Assembly: GCA_030603565.1 (NCBI GenBank)
Contig: JAUVXM010000008.1
Coordinates: forward strand, 1 to 62,645
Length of the DNA stretch: 62,645 bases
Source: Candidatus Aminicenantota bacterium
Lineage (GTDB): Bacteria; Acidobacteriota; Aminicenantia; Aminicenantales; Aminicenantaceae
Reading direction: 5' to 3'
Below the pieces are notes generated by a model, which made no database searches, was not told the DNA's origin, and worked only from the letters and a program-made list of their open reading frames with translations. The position numbers were made by a program, and so were the translations under genes. Below, in pieces: positions 1 to 7,405 of this stretch. The stretch's first letter is position 1; every line of letters begins with the position of its first letter.

Positions 1-136
1 GAATTCCGAGATTCCCTGACAAAAACACAGGAGCAAATTTTAAACCTTCTGGGGATCAGCTCAGATTACTATTGGAGACGGTCTGCGTAGAAGGTGAAAA
101 ATCAAAAAAAACGTGATTTCAACTTGCGGAAAGTGA

Positions 137-847
137 GTTATAATAAAACCGAATGATACTTTATTTATACTTGCTAAAAAAGGATTTGATAAAAGCTGGT
201 ATCATTCTGTTGATTTTTCACTGGTTTCTGCAAGTGTAGATATTTATTCAAAACCAACCTGGAAGGGAAATGTTTCCCTGATTTTATTACTGTTTATGGT
301 ACTTGCTGCAGCTCTAAAAATAACTTCTATGCTTATGGCTGCGGCAATAACTGCTATTTTAATGGTCTCGATTAATATAATAAATCCCACTAAAGCTAAA
401 AACTCAGTAGATTTTGATGTATTACTTATTATTGCATCCGCTTTTGGTATTGGGAAGGCTATGACTAATTCAGGTTTGGCAGATTTAATAGCAAACGGCT
501 TGATTAATTCACTTGAAGGTTTTGGAATAATCGGAATTATAGCAGGTATATTTTTCATAACCAGTTTTTATACAGAGCTAATTACAAACAATGCAGCTGC
601 CGCACTTATATTTCCAATTGCTCTTTCCACTGCTCAAAATTTACAGATCGCACCTAAACCCATTATGATTACTATTGCTATTGCCGCTTCCGCTTGTTTT
701 GCAACCCCAATTGGATATCAAACCAATCTGATGATATATGGCCCCGGAGGGTATAAATTCAAGGATTTTCTTAAAGTGGGTATCCCTATGAATCTTTTGG
801 TAGGAATCTTAGTTACTTGTATTGTATATTTTCTTTTTTATATGTAA
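137..847 (+). pseudogene. SLC13/DASS-type permease, C-terminal remnant
   Basis: The frame opens just after a TGA at 134-136 and runs to TAA at 845-847. It begins with text like the end of a TrkA-C/RCK_C domain (a 'PNDTLFILAKK' stretch). About five or six hydrophobic helices follow, including the 'ITNNAAAALIFPIA' and 'TPIGYQTNLM' segments typical of the second half of SLC13 and related Na+/dicarboxylate or anion permeases. Whole proteins of this type carry an N-terminal membrane half and two TrkA-C domains, about 590 residues, none of which is seen in this frame upstream. The first ATG is at 296, inside the membrane part. I infer a 5'-truncated gene. An assembly or sequence error in the first 136 bases could also produce this. 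Confidence 0.6.
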
Positions 848-895
848 AACTGGAAAAGCTATTTATCTTGACTTAATAGAACGACATATTTTAGA

Positions 896-1117
896 ATGCA
901 ACAGATGGCTAAAGACAAGGTTACCTTGAAAATTCCCAGACCCCTTTATGAGAGACTCAAGACTGTAATCCAAGAGAGTGGATTCAGCAGTGTCAATGAG
1001 TTTGTAGTATATATATTAAGGGACCTCATGTCTGCAAAAAGCAAAGACAAGAAAGATCTTTCTGCAGAGGAAATAAAAGCCATCCAACAAAGGCTAAAAA
1101 ATCTGGGATATTTTTAA
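896..1117 (+). CDS. Ribbon-helix-helix-like small protein
   Basis: A 73-residue protein. Residues 5-45 (VTLKIPRPLYERLKTVIQES, then a second helix ending ILRDLM) have the strand-helix-helix pattern of CopG/Arc-type DNA-binding proteins or of short RHH tails. A charged linker and a C-terminal helix with 'AIQQRLKNLGYF' follow. ATG at 896 and at 905 are both possible, and no clear ribosome binding site precedes either. It could be an autonomous transcription regulator or antitoxin-like protein, but no toxin gene adjoins it. It lies between the permease remnant and repeat element E1. Confidence 0.55.
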   Translation: MQQMAKDKVTLKIPRPLYERLKTVIQESGFSSVNEFVVYILRDLMSAKSKDKKDLSAEEIKAIQQRLKNLGYF

Positions 1118-1131
1118 GCTGTCCTTCCTAG

Positions 1132-1277
1132 CCTGGATTATTCATAAAAAATGTCGATTAAAAATAGAGATTATATTGTGAACGAAATGGTAAATTTACT
1201 TACTGTAGGAATTAATGTAACATACTGATTAAAAAAGATGTATCATACATATCGACATTTTTTATGAATAATTCAGG
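1132..1277. mobile_element. CCTG/CAGG inverted-repeat element E1, 146-bp form
   Basis: The ends are CCTGGATTATTCATAAAAAATG and its near-complement, giving about 30 bp of terminal inverted repeat. CTAG at 1128-1131 is repeated at 1278-1281 as a target duplication. It holds only the AT-rich module, bounded by ATGTCGAT and ATCGACAT, whose start matches the same part of E6 (18644-18897) closely. It lacks the GC-rich module of the full copies. The interior could encode a 25-residue peptide starting MSIKNRDYIVNE, but conservation there is better explained by shared ancestry of the element. Confidence 0.85.
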
Positions 1278-1373
1278 CTAGATAAACTCCCCCTTAAGAT
1301 TTTGTCTTTCCCTGTATAACATTCCACCCCAAATCAAAAAATTTCCGATTATTTAAAAAAATAAAAAAACATA

Positions 1374-1402
1374 TTGACAGCATATTATAATTGGAATACA
1401 AT
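1374..1402 (+). promoter_or_regulatory. Sigma-70-type promoter for the TauE-like gene
   Basis: TTGACA at 1374-1379 and TACAAT at 1397-1402 are separated by 17 bases, an almost consensus promoter. It is about 80 bases before the start codon at 1485. Confidence 0.75.
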
Positions 1403-1419
1403 CCTACTACAATTAGGAT
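1401..1419. promoter_or_regulatory. Inverted repeat overlapping the -10, possible operator
   Basis: ATCCTA (1401-1406) and TAGGAT (1414-1419) form a 6-7-6 inverted repeat that starts in the -10 hexamer and covers the likely transcription start. A repressor bound here would block the promoter. The regulator is unknown. This is inference from position. Confidence 0.4.
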
Positions 1420-1484
1420 ACCATTGGAATTTATACAGCTAAACGTCAAAGCAGAAGAAAAAACTATTCAAGTAAGGAGGAATC

Positions 1485-2249
1485 ATGCATTTATTAGAAT
1501 TTTCCCTCGCAATAATCGCCCTTGCATTTATTTGTGAGTATGTTGATTCATCTCTGGGCATGGGGTTTGGAACCACCCTTACCCCTCTTTTATTGATCTG
1601 GGGATATAGCCCCCTTCAAATTGTTCCTGCTGTTTTATTATCTGAGTTGATTTCAGGATTGAGTGCAGCTTTTTTACATCACCGCTTAAAAAATGCTGAC
1701 TTTAAGATCGGCACAGATGACTCTAAGACAGCATTTGTTCTGGCTGGATGCAGTATATTTGCAACTATTGCTGCTGTTATTGTTGCTATGAGTTTGCCGA
1801 AGTTTTATGTGAAGCTTTATATCGGAGTGCTTGTATTCAGCATGGGGCTGCTGATCCTGATCAACTTAAACCGCACATTTAAATTCTCCTGGCTTAAAAT
1901 CTCTTCTCTTGGGCTGTTGGCAGCATTTAATAAGGGAATAAGCGGAGGGGGTTATGGCCCTTTAGTTACCAGCGGTCAAATTCTATCTGGAGTGAAGTCT
2001 AAAAATGCAATAGGGATTACTTCTCTTTCTGAAGGCTTGACCTGTTTTGTAGGAGTTATTGCTTATTTGATCTATACAAATCACACAATCGAATGGGATA
2101 TTGCCCCTTCACTAATATTAGGAGCCATTCTTTCCGTTCCTTTTGCGGCTTATACAGTCAAGAGATTTAAGAATGCGCATCTTAAGTTGATTGTGGGAAT
2201 AGCTACTCTAATACTTGGATTGGTTACTTTGGGAAAATTATTTCTCTAA
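1485..2249 (+). CDS. TauE/SafE family membrane exporter
   Basis: A 254-residue protein with about eight hydrophobic helices and the two family-typical segments, 'YVDSSLGMGFGTTLTPLLL' near the N-terminus and 'NKGISGGGYGPLVTSGQIL' in the middle. Family members export sulfite, sulfonates or related anions across the inner membrane, and the substrate here is not evident. A strong AAGGAGG site precedes the ATG by six bases. The gene stands alone behind its own promoter. Its TAA stop overlaps the CTAA target duplication of element E2, so the element inserted exactly at the end of the gene. Confidence 0.85.
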   Translation: MHLLEFSLAIIALAFICEYVDSSLGMGFGTTLTPLLLIWGYSPLQIVPAVLLSELISGLSAAFLHHRLKNADFKIGTDDSKTAFVLAGCSIFATIAAVIVAMSLPKFYVKLYIGVLVFSMGLLILINLNRTFKFSWLKISSLGLLAAFNKGISGGGYGPLVTSGQILSGVKSKNAIGITSLSEGLTCFVGVIAYLIYTNHTIEWDIAPSLILGAILSVPFAAYTVKRFKNAHLKLIVGIATLILGLVTLGKLFL

Positions 2250-2501
2250 CCTGACCTATTCATAAAAAAATGGCGATGTTTTTATTATTATTTTTTTTCA
2301 ATGATAAGCAAGATTTTATTAAAAATGATTATTGAAGCTTTTTTCTTGTTTTTATTTTTAATTTTAATCGCCATTTTTTTACTCTCCGAGCGAGCCGATC
2401 TCACCGCATGTGCTTCGTTACAGGGCATTCGCGGTGAAGGACCACAGCTTCATCCCCTGTGCCTTGCATCTGCAGCAACCTCGACTCGTGAATAATTCAG
2501 G
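2250..2501 (-). mobile_element. CCTG/CAGG element E2, full-length
   Basis: A 252-bp full copy, reversed relative to E13 (GC-rich module to the right). CTAA at 2246-2249 is duplicated at 2502-2505. It carries the ATGGCGAT/ATCGCCAT stem enclosing the AT-rich module, and a GC-rich module with the CACAGGG/CCCTGT inner stem and the CGAGTCGAGG arm. The sequence is very close to E13 throughout. The short reading frames inside it are not genes. Confidence 0.9.
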
Positions 2502-2541
2502 CTAATACACCTTTTTTCGCAATTTTATAATTTTTTATTTA

Positions 2542-2572
2542 CCTGGATTATTCACAATATGAATAGGTCAGG
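2542..2572. repeat. Miniature CCTG/CAGG element E3
   Basis: A 31-bp palindrome made only of the two ends, CCTGGATTATTCAC and TGAATAGGTCAGG. The flanks are TTTA (2538-2541) and TTAA (2573-2576). It lies 36 bp from E2 and directly after the barrel gene's stop codon. Confidence 0.75.
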
Positions 2573-2577
2573 TTAAA

Positions 2578-3867
2578 TTAGAAATAATACCGGAAGCGCA
2601 GTTCCAGCCGGAAATCGTTCTGTTTTTCCCCGAATTCAGTGCCTTGTTTACCTAATAGAAACATTGCCCTAGCCCGCAGTTCAAGGTCAGTGACCGGAGA
2701 ATAGAGCAGTTCCGGGGCAAGGGAAAAACTTCTGTCTTTCAGGTTGCAGATACTGGTAATAGAAGGAGTAAAATAAAGTATATCAAACGGTTCCTTCTGG
2801 CTGATGCGCAGATAGAGGTAGTTTCTTGCTGGAGTAAATGTACGGTAATCGGATAAAGAAGAGGCCAGGTGCAGATCGTTTTCATATCCTGTTTCCAGAA
2901 ACACTTCATAAGCCCTGTCGATTGCCCTGTAATAACTTTCTATTTCCTCCTGAGCATAGCCTTTTCCATTCCAATAATATTCTAGAAAAAAAGTGGTATT
3001 GGTTTTAGTAAGAAAGCGGATTCCCAGAAGATAACTGCTGCCAGCTTTCTCTTCATCATAGGAAATCCCTTCTTCATCAAGAATTTTTTTGGAATAACAA
3101 GTTATATTAGCCCATTCACCATGTATCTCAAAATTAGGAGCAATATTACGAGAAAAATCAATGCCATAGCGGGACGAAACTCCAGGACCGGAAAGAAACA
3201 ACAGGTCAATATCCGTATCAAATAACAAAAAGTAAATTTTTCCTCCGAAATTCAGAGTGTTGAAACTGCCTGCCGTATCGTTTATATGCTCAAAAATCGG
3301 GAGCAGGACCGCAGTAACAGTCAGTGTTTTCAGCTTACCCGAAAAACTTTTTACATAGTCGGCAGAAAACACTGTAAAGCCTTCCAACGCGAGGTCAGGG
3401 TCATAGGGGTTTTTAGGAGTGTCAATAAATGCGACCGGATTCCAAGCATAACCTTTCCCCCACTTCAGGCGTTTTTTTCCGATATCTATCTGAAAGTGCA
3501 GGGAAGGCCTAAGCGAAAGATATCCTTCATAAAGGCTGGTCTTATGGGACCAATCCGGATCAAAATAGCTCAAGTCCGTATTAAGACGCATCCGGGCTTT
3601 TGCTATCCCTTTCTCAAAGCTTAAATCCAGCAGAGCTTTAAAATTATATTCCGAAGCAGTCTTGCTTACTGAGCTGTTATAAAACCTTAAAAGATAAAAA
3701 TAAGATTCCTGGTCCAGCAAAGAAAAGACCGGCCTTGCCTCCAAGTATCCCCCGAACTGAAGAGCCTTCTTTTCTATCTCTGAAAGGTCAAAAGAGTATT
3801 CTTCCTGGGTATAACCTGTCCGCAGGAAAAGACAGCACACAAGCAGGAAGATACTGAGATATTTCAC
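2578..3867 (-). CDS. Predicted outer-membrane beta-barrel protein
   Basis: A 429-residue protein with a signal peptide (about residues 1-20). The rest is rich in alternating aromatic/polar strands and ends 'DFRLELRFRYYF', with a terminal aromatic residue as is usual for outer-membrane barrels. I cannot assign a named family. Its ATG overlaps the stop of the LolA-like gene by four bases (3864-3867), so it is the last gene of the four-gene exporter operon. The barrel plausibly receives or completes export of what the ABC complex and periplasmic carrier handle. This role is inferred from context only. Confidence 0.7.
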   Translation of the reverse strand: MKYLSIFLLVCCLFLRTGYTQEEYSFDLSEIEKKALQFGGYLEARPVFSLLDQESYFYLLRFYNSSVSKTASEYNFKALLDLSFEKGIAKARMRLNTDLSYFDPDWSHKTSLYEGYLSLRPSLHFQIDIGKKRLKWGKGYAWNPVAFIDTPKNPYDPDLALEGFTVFSADYVKSFSGKLKTLTVTAVLLPIFEHINDTAGSFNTLNFGGKIYFLLFDTDIDLLFLSGPGVSSRYGIDFSRNIAPNFEIHGEWANITCYSKKILDEEGISYDEEKAGSSYLLGIRFLTKTNTTFFLEYYWNGKGYAQEEIESYYRAIDRAYEVFLETGYENDLHLASSLSDYRTFTPARNYLYLRISQKEPFDILYFTPSITSICNLKDRSFSLAPELLYSPVTDLELRARAMFLLGKQGTEFGEKQNDFRLELRFRYYF

Positions 3868-4595
3868 TTTCGTAATGTTTCCATATTTGGCATAAAGGTC
3901 AAGGTAAAGACCTCATCTTTAAATTCCCTCTTTTTGATCCCCGCGAATATCATGATCGACTTATAACCCTCATGCAGGGGACTGTCTGTTTCCATTACTG
4001 AAGGCCGGACAATTCCTCCACCAAAATCCTTGACCTCCTTAAAATGAATTGTCTTTATCAGCATGTAAGCTTCGGTCATACATTCTATCTTTTCAGGCAG
4101 GATGCGTGTTTTGTCCACCCATATCCGCAGCCGGTCATATGCAACCGTATTTGTTTTGGCCTTAAGGTGAAGGAGTAACTTTTTGTCCATGTCTTCCGCT
4201 TTTTCCACATTGTACTCAACAGCATAATCCAAGCGGAGAATATCAGCGTTATTGAATACCCCTCCTACTACAGACTGCATGCTGGTAATCCTTACTGGTT
4301 TCCCAACATTGGGTATGTAAAGCCACATATTCTCATCCAGCCGCAAAGTACTGCGCCCTTTTTCGCTAGCCGGCGATATAAAAAGAGCTGCAACCTTATC
4401 CGCGCCTTTTTTTACTGTAAACAGCACAAATTCTTTTTTGCGGCCGTTAGGTTCAATATTGACAAGTTTTCTATAGGACTCATAGGACTCAGGGCTCAAG
4501 TTTCTATCCAATTTCTTCAGAATTTCATTCCCATCAACAGCTGACAGGGGTATAACGATAAGAAACGCCAATAAAATAATATTAAATCTATGCAT
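3864..4595 (-). CDS. Outer-membrane lipoprotein-sorting (LolA-like) protein
   Basis: A 243-residue secreted protein with a signal peptide (residues 1-19). It has the fold signature of the LolA/'outer membrane lipoprotein-sorting protein' group: 'FLFTVKKGADKVAALFISPASEKGRSTLRLDENMWLYIPN' type text (here FVLFTVKKGADK and LDENMWLYIPNVGKP) followed by 'RLRIWVDKTRILPEKIE'. Such proteins sit in the periplasm and bind lipid-linked or hydrophobic cargo. It lies between an ABC permease of the LolC/MacB type and a barrel protein, matching export of a lipid or lipoprotein to the outer membrane. The cargo is unknown. Confidence 0.8.
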   Translation of the reverse strand: MHRFNIILLAFLIVIPLSAVDGNEILKKLDRNLSPESYESYRKLVNIEPNGRKKEFVLFTVKKGADKVAALFISPASEKGRSTLRLDENMWLYIPNVGKPVRITSMQSVVGGVFNNADILRLDYAVEYNVEKAEDMDKKLLLHLKAKTNTVAYDRLRIWVDKTRILPEKIECMTEAYMLIKTIHFKEVKDFGGGIVRPSVMETDSPLHEGYKSIMIFAGIKKREFKDEVFTLTFMPNMETLRK

Positions 4596-4652
4596 CTCTA
4601 TACTCCATAATTATTTTTATTATTGGTTAAAGCCTGCAAAAAACTTACCAGC

Positions 4653-5891
4653 TTATACATGCCTTAAAGCATTAATAGGCTCCATCCTCGAAGCCTTAAA
4701 GGCCGGCTGCAGGGCTGCCAGCACTGAAACCACAATTACAATGCCTGATATTAAGAGAATCTGTCCCATTTCGAGACGAGGTGAAAGGACCAACCCTACC
4801 TGACGGCCAAAATTAAACGATACTCCCACTGCATTAATGGCATAAGTTGCCAGAGAAGTAAAAATAATTCCGACTATCGTGCCGAATACACCCAGGAAGA
4901 ATCCCTCGATTAAAAACAAAAAAAGAATCTTCCCAGGTTTAGTACCAATAGCCGCCATCGTACCTATTTCCCTTATACGTTCAAAAATCGCCATTATCAT
5001 AACATTCATAACACTTATCAAGACTATGGCAATAAGCATAAGCTTTATGAAAAAAGTCATAATATCTATCATTCTGGCAACATTATAAAAAGGGGATAAA
5101 TCCTCCCAAGTGCGGACATCAAAGATCGGCTTCCCAGCCTTGTTGGTCTCTTCGGAAAGAGCTGACATGAGGCCGGCCCTGACATTGTGCAGCTTATCAA
5201 AGTCACTCAGCCTGATAGCGATCTCACTTATTTCCAGCTGCTCCATGCGGAGTAGTTCTTTTGCATCATCAATGTGCATATAACCATCCCTTCCGCCGGG
5301 ACCTGTAACGCTCTCAATAACCGCCCCTACTTTGAACTGTTTCCCGTTTACAGAGCCATCCCGGTTGGTAGCAATAATTACAATAGTATCTCCGAGCTTG
5401 ACTTTCATTCCTTTGGCCAGGAGTTCGGGTATAAAAATTTCGTTCTTCTTTATAATTTTATCCCCCTCTTTGACCCTGCCGGGAAGAAGTGGGGCAACTG
5501 CTGTTTCCTTATCAGGATATACACCGTTGATTCTGATATTGGTTGTTTCCATAAAATTGCTGAACATTCCGGCAAATTTAATCCGAGGAGAAAAAGCTTC
5601 TATTCCGGGTGCTGAATTAATCGCCTTTTCCAACTTTTTCATGTTTTTCGGGCTTAAATTTAGAGTCAGAGGTAGACTGTCAATAGAAGCCATATAGCCT
5701 TGTTTGTGAACCTGAATATGACCTAACATGGAATCTGTTATCTGGCTTATCATAAGATTTTTAAAAGCGCTTGAAGAGGATACAAATACAAGCACAAATG
5801 TTACACCAACGGCAATCAGAGAAGATGTCAGTAAGGTCCGCCTCTTATATCTCAACAGGTTTCTAACCGCGATTTTTACCAGCTTAAACAT
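4653..5891 (-). CDS. ABC transporter permease, LolC/MacB type
   Basis: A 412-residue protein with one N-terminal transmembrane helix (about 20-40), a large periplasmic MacB-core-like domain (about 45-260) and three C-terminal helices forming the FtsX-like domain, with 'NVMIMAIFERIREIGTMAAIGTKPGKI' style text. The type VII ABC (mechanotransmission) family extracts lipoproteins or pumps peptides rather than forming a classical channel. Its start overlaps the ATPase stop by eight bases, so translation is coupled. It ends 57 bases before the LolA-like gene. Confidence 0.88.
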   Translation of the reverse strand: MFKLVKIAVRNLLRYKRRTLLTSSLIAVGVTFVLVFVSSSSAFKNLMISQITDSMLGHIQVHKQGYMASIDSLPLTLNLSPKNMKKLEKAINSAPGIEAFSPRIKFAGMFSNFMETTNIRINGVYPDKETAVAPLLPGRVKEGDKIIKKNEIFIPELLAKGMKVKLGDTIVIIATNRDGSVNGKQFKVGAVIESVTGPGGRDGYMHIDDAKELLRMEQLEISEIAIRLSDFDKLHNVRAGLMSALSEETNKAGKPIFDVRTWEDLSPFYNVARMIDIMTFFIKLMLIAIVLISVMNVMIMAIFERIREIGTMAAIGTKPGKILFLFLIEGFFLGVFGTIVGIIFTSLATYAINAVGVSFNFGRQVGLVLSPRLEMGQILLISGIVIVVSVLAALQPAFKASRMEPINALRHV

Positions 5892-6588
5892 GACGGCCTC
5901 CTTTTCCAGCGGCTTTTCCGGTAATCATGCCATCTGTTAGAGTATAAATAGTCTCAACTTCACTAACGATCTTTCTATCATGGGTGGAAAAGACAAAGGT
6001 CACTCCTAATTCATCTTTCATTTTATGCATAATATCGATTACCATGAATGCGGTTTTACTGTCCAGATTAGCGGTTGGCTCATCAGCCAGGACCAAGCTC
6101 GCGTTGGTGACCAGAGCCCGGGCAACAGCCACTCTCTGTTTCTGTCCGCCCGATATCTGGTCAGGATATTTATCTTTTTGATCAAGCATATCTACTGTAT
6201 CCAACAGCGATAAAATCCTTTCTTTTCTTTCTGCTGCAGCAACATTCTGAACCACCAGTAACGGATATTCCACATTTTCATATACAGTCAAGACCGGCAT
6301 CAGGTTAAAATCCTGGAAAATAAAGCCCAGGTTTTTGCCACGGAAATCGGCCGCCTCTCTCCGGGAAAGACTGGAAATATCAGCTCCGGCTACTGTTAAG
6401 CTGCCTGATGTGGGACGGTCCAGGCATCCGACGAGATTCAGAAGCGTTGTCTTACCGCTGCCTGAAGGCCCCACAAATGAAACAAAAGATGAAGGCTCAA
6501 CAGTAAAACTTACAGACTTCAAGGCCTCTACCTGTAGTTCCCCCAGAGTATATACCTTGGTCAAATCTTGGGCGGAAATCAGACTCAT
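5884..6588 (-). CDS. ABC transporter ATP-binding protein, LolD/MacB type
   Basis: A protein of about 234 residues. It has Walker A GPSGSGKTT, Q-loop 'FIFQDFNLMPVLTVYENVEYPL', signature SGGQKQRVAVARAL, Walker B 'LVLADEPTANLD' and an H-loop 'FSTHD', all intact. The start was placed at ATG 6588 because AGGAGG lies six to seven bases before it. An upstream ATG at 6612 has no such site. It powers the adjacent permease and heads the operon of ATPase, permease, LolA-like protein and barrel. A 10-bp palindrome TCTTATAAGA lies at 6614-6623, just upstream of the ribosome site, and could be an operator. Confidence 0.92.
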   Translation of the reverse strand: MSLISAQDLTKVYTLGELQVEALKSVSFTVEPSSFVSFVGPSGSGKTTLLNLVGCLDRPTSGSLTVAGADISSLSRREAADFRGKNLGFIFQDFNLMPVLTVYENVEYPLLVVQNVAAAERKERILSLLDTVDMLDQKDKYPDQISGGQKQRVAVARALVTNASLVLADEPTANLDSKTAFMVIDIMHKMKDELGVTFVFSTHDRKIVSEVETIYTLTDGMITGKAAGKGGRHV

Positions 6589-6730
6589 TATTATCCTCCT
6601 AACCAGGATCAAATCTTATAAGACAGCATTGTACTATTTTTTTCGTTATAACAAAATACATAGTTTTTTAATGCTGTGGATCAGGCTTTAGTAAAAACAG
6701 AGATGGGTCCATTATTTTTTAATTAATTAG

Positions 6731-6741
6731 CCTGAATAATA
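6731..6741 (+). repeat. Half-element with a single CCTG end
   Basis: TTAG followed by CCTGAATAATA resembles the left end of the repeat family with its YTAR flank. No matching right end follows. It is probably a decayed or incomplete copy. Confidence 0.35.
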
Positions 6742-6799
6742 TGGAAAACATGAATATCTATTCATTCGGAGCTCTTCTTGTCTTTACTTAGGGATTAAC

Positions 6800-6826
6800 T
6801 TGATCCTAACTGGACAGTAATATAAT
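6800..6826 (+). promoter_or_regulatory. Possible promoter for the thioredoxin gene
   Basis: TATAAT at 6821-6826 is preceded by TTGATC at 6800-6805 with a short 15-base spacer. The -10 is perfect and the -35 is weak. It lies about 60 bases before the start codon. Confidence 0.45.
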
Positions 6827-6884
6827 GCCCTATAAAAAATATGCTTATTTATGGACATTTAAAATAAAATTTATAGGATAAAAT

Positions 6885-7229
6885 ATGAGTAAGGTAATAG
6901 AAGTTACGGATCAAAATTTTGAGCAAACAGTATTAAATTCGGACATTCCCATAGAGGTCGATTTTTGGGCTCCCTGGTGTGGTCCCTGTAATATGGTTAC
7001 TCCCATATATGACAAGCTCTCTGAGGAATACGAAAATTTTAAATTCTGCAAGATGAATGTGGATGAAAATCAGCAGACAGCAATGAAATATGGAATAATG
7101 AGCATACCTATGCAGATGTTTTTTGTTAATGGTGAAAAAGTTGATGAAATTTTAGGTGCGTTTCCTGAGCAAACTATTCGTTCAAAAGTTGATGAAATTC
7201 TGAACAAATATCCTGTTGACAAATTATGA
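6885..7229 (+). CDS. trxA: Thioredoxin
   Basis: A 114-residue single-domain thioredoxin. The redox motif WCGPC is at residues 31-35, the cis-proline loop reads 'SIPMQMFF' (residues about 72-79), and the usual 'VDFWAPWCGPC' lead-in and 'KMNVDENQQTAMKYGI' stretch are present. It reduces protein disulfides in the cytoplasm. It stands alone between promoters and is not in an obvious operon with thioredoxin reductase. The Met-Gln after the cis-proline replaces the more common Thr, so it could be a specialised paralogue. Confidence 0.92.
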   Translation: MSKVIEVTDQNFEQTVLNSDIPIEVDFWAPWCGPCNMVTPIYDKLSEEYENFKFCKMNVDENQQTAMKYGIMSIPMQMFFVNGEKVDEILGAFPEQTIRSKVDEILNKYPVDKL

Positions 7230-7345
7230 AGATTTATAAAAATTTTAACTTCATGGACTGAACATAACAAAAAATACATTGTTGGGACTCATGGGGTTGT
7301 TCAGGACCCGCCAGGCTCGCAGACGCTTTTCCCAGCAGTTCTGAG

Positions 7346-7374
7346 TTGACATTTGCGACCCAATATTATTTAAT
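7346..7374 (+). promoter_or_regulatory. Possible promoter for the kinase/regulator pair
   Basis: TTGACA at 7346-7351 is followed after 17 bases by TTTAAT at 7369-7374. The start codon of the kinase is 32 bases downstream. Confidence 0.45.
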
Positions 7375-7405
7375 TTAATCAGTGCTTCAGCCAAGAGCAT
7401 AAGAT

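Noticed and set aside
1129-1281. Integron attC site
   Set aside because: No GTTRRRY core or integrase; the 4-bp duplications fit transposition better.
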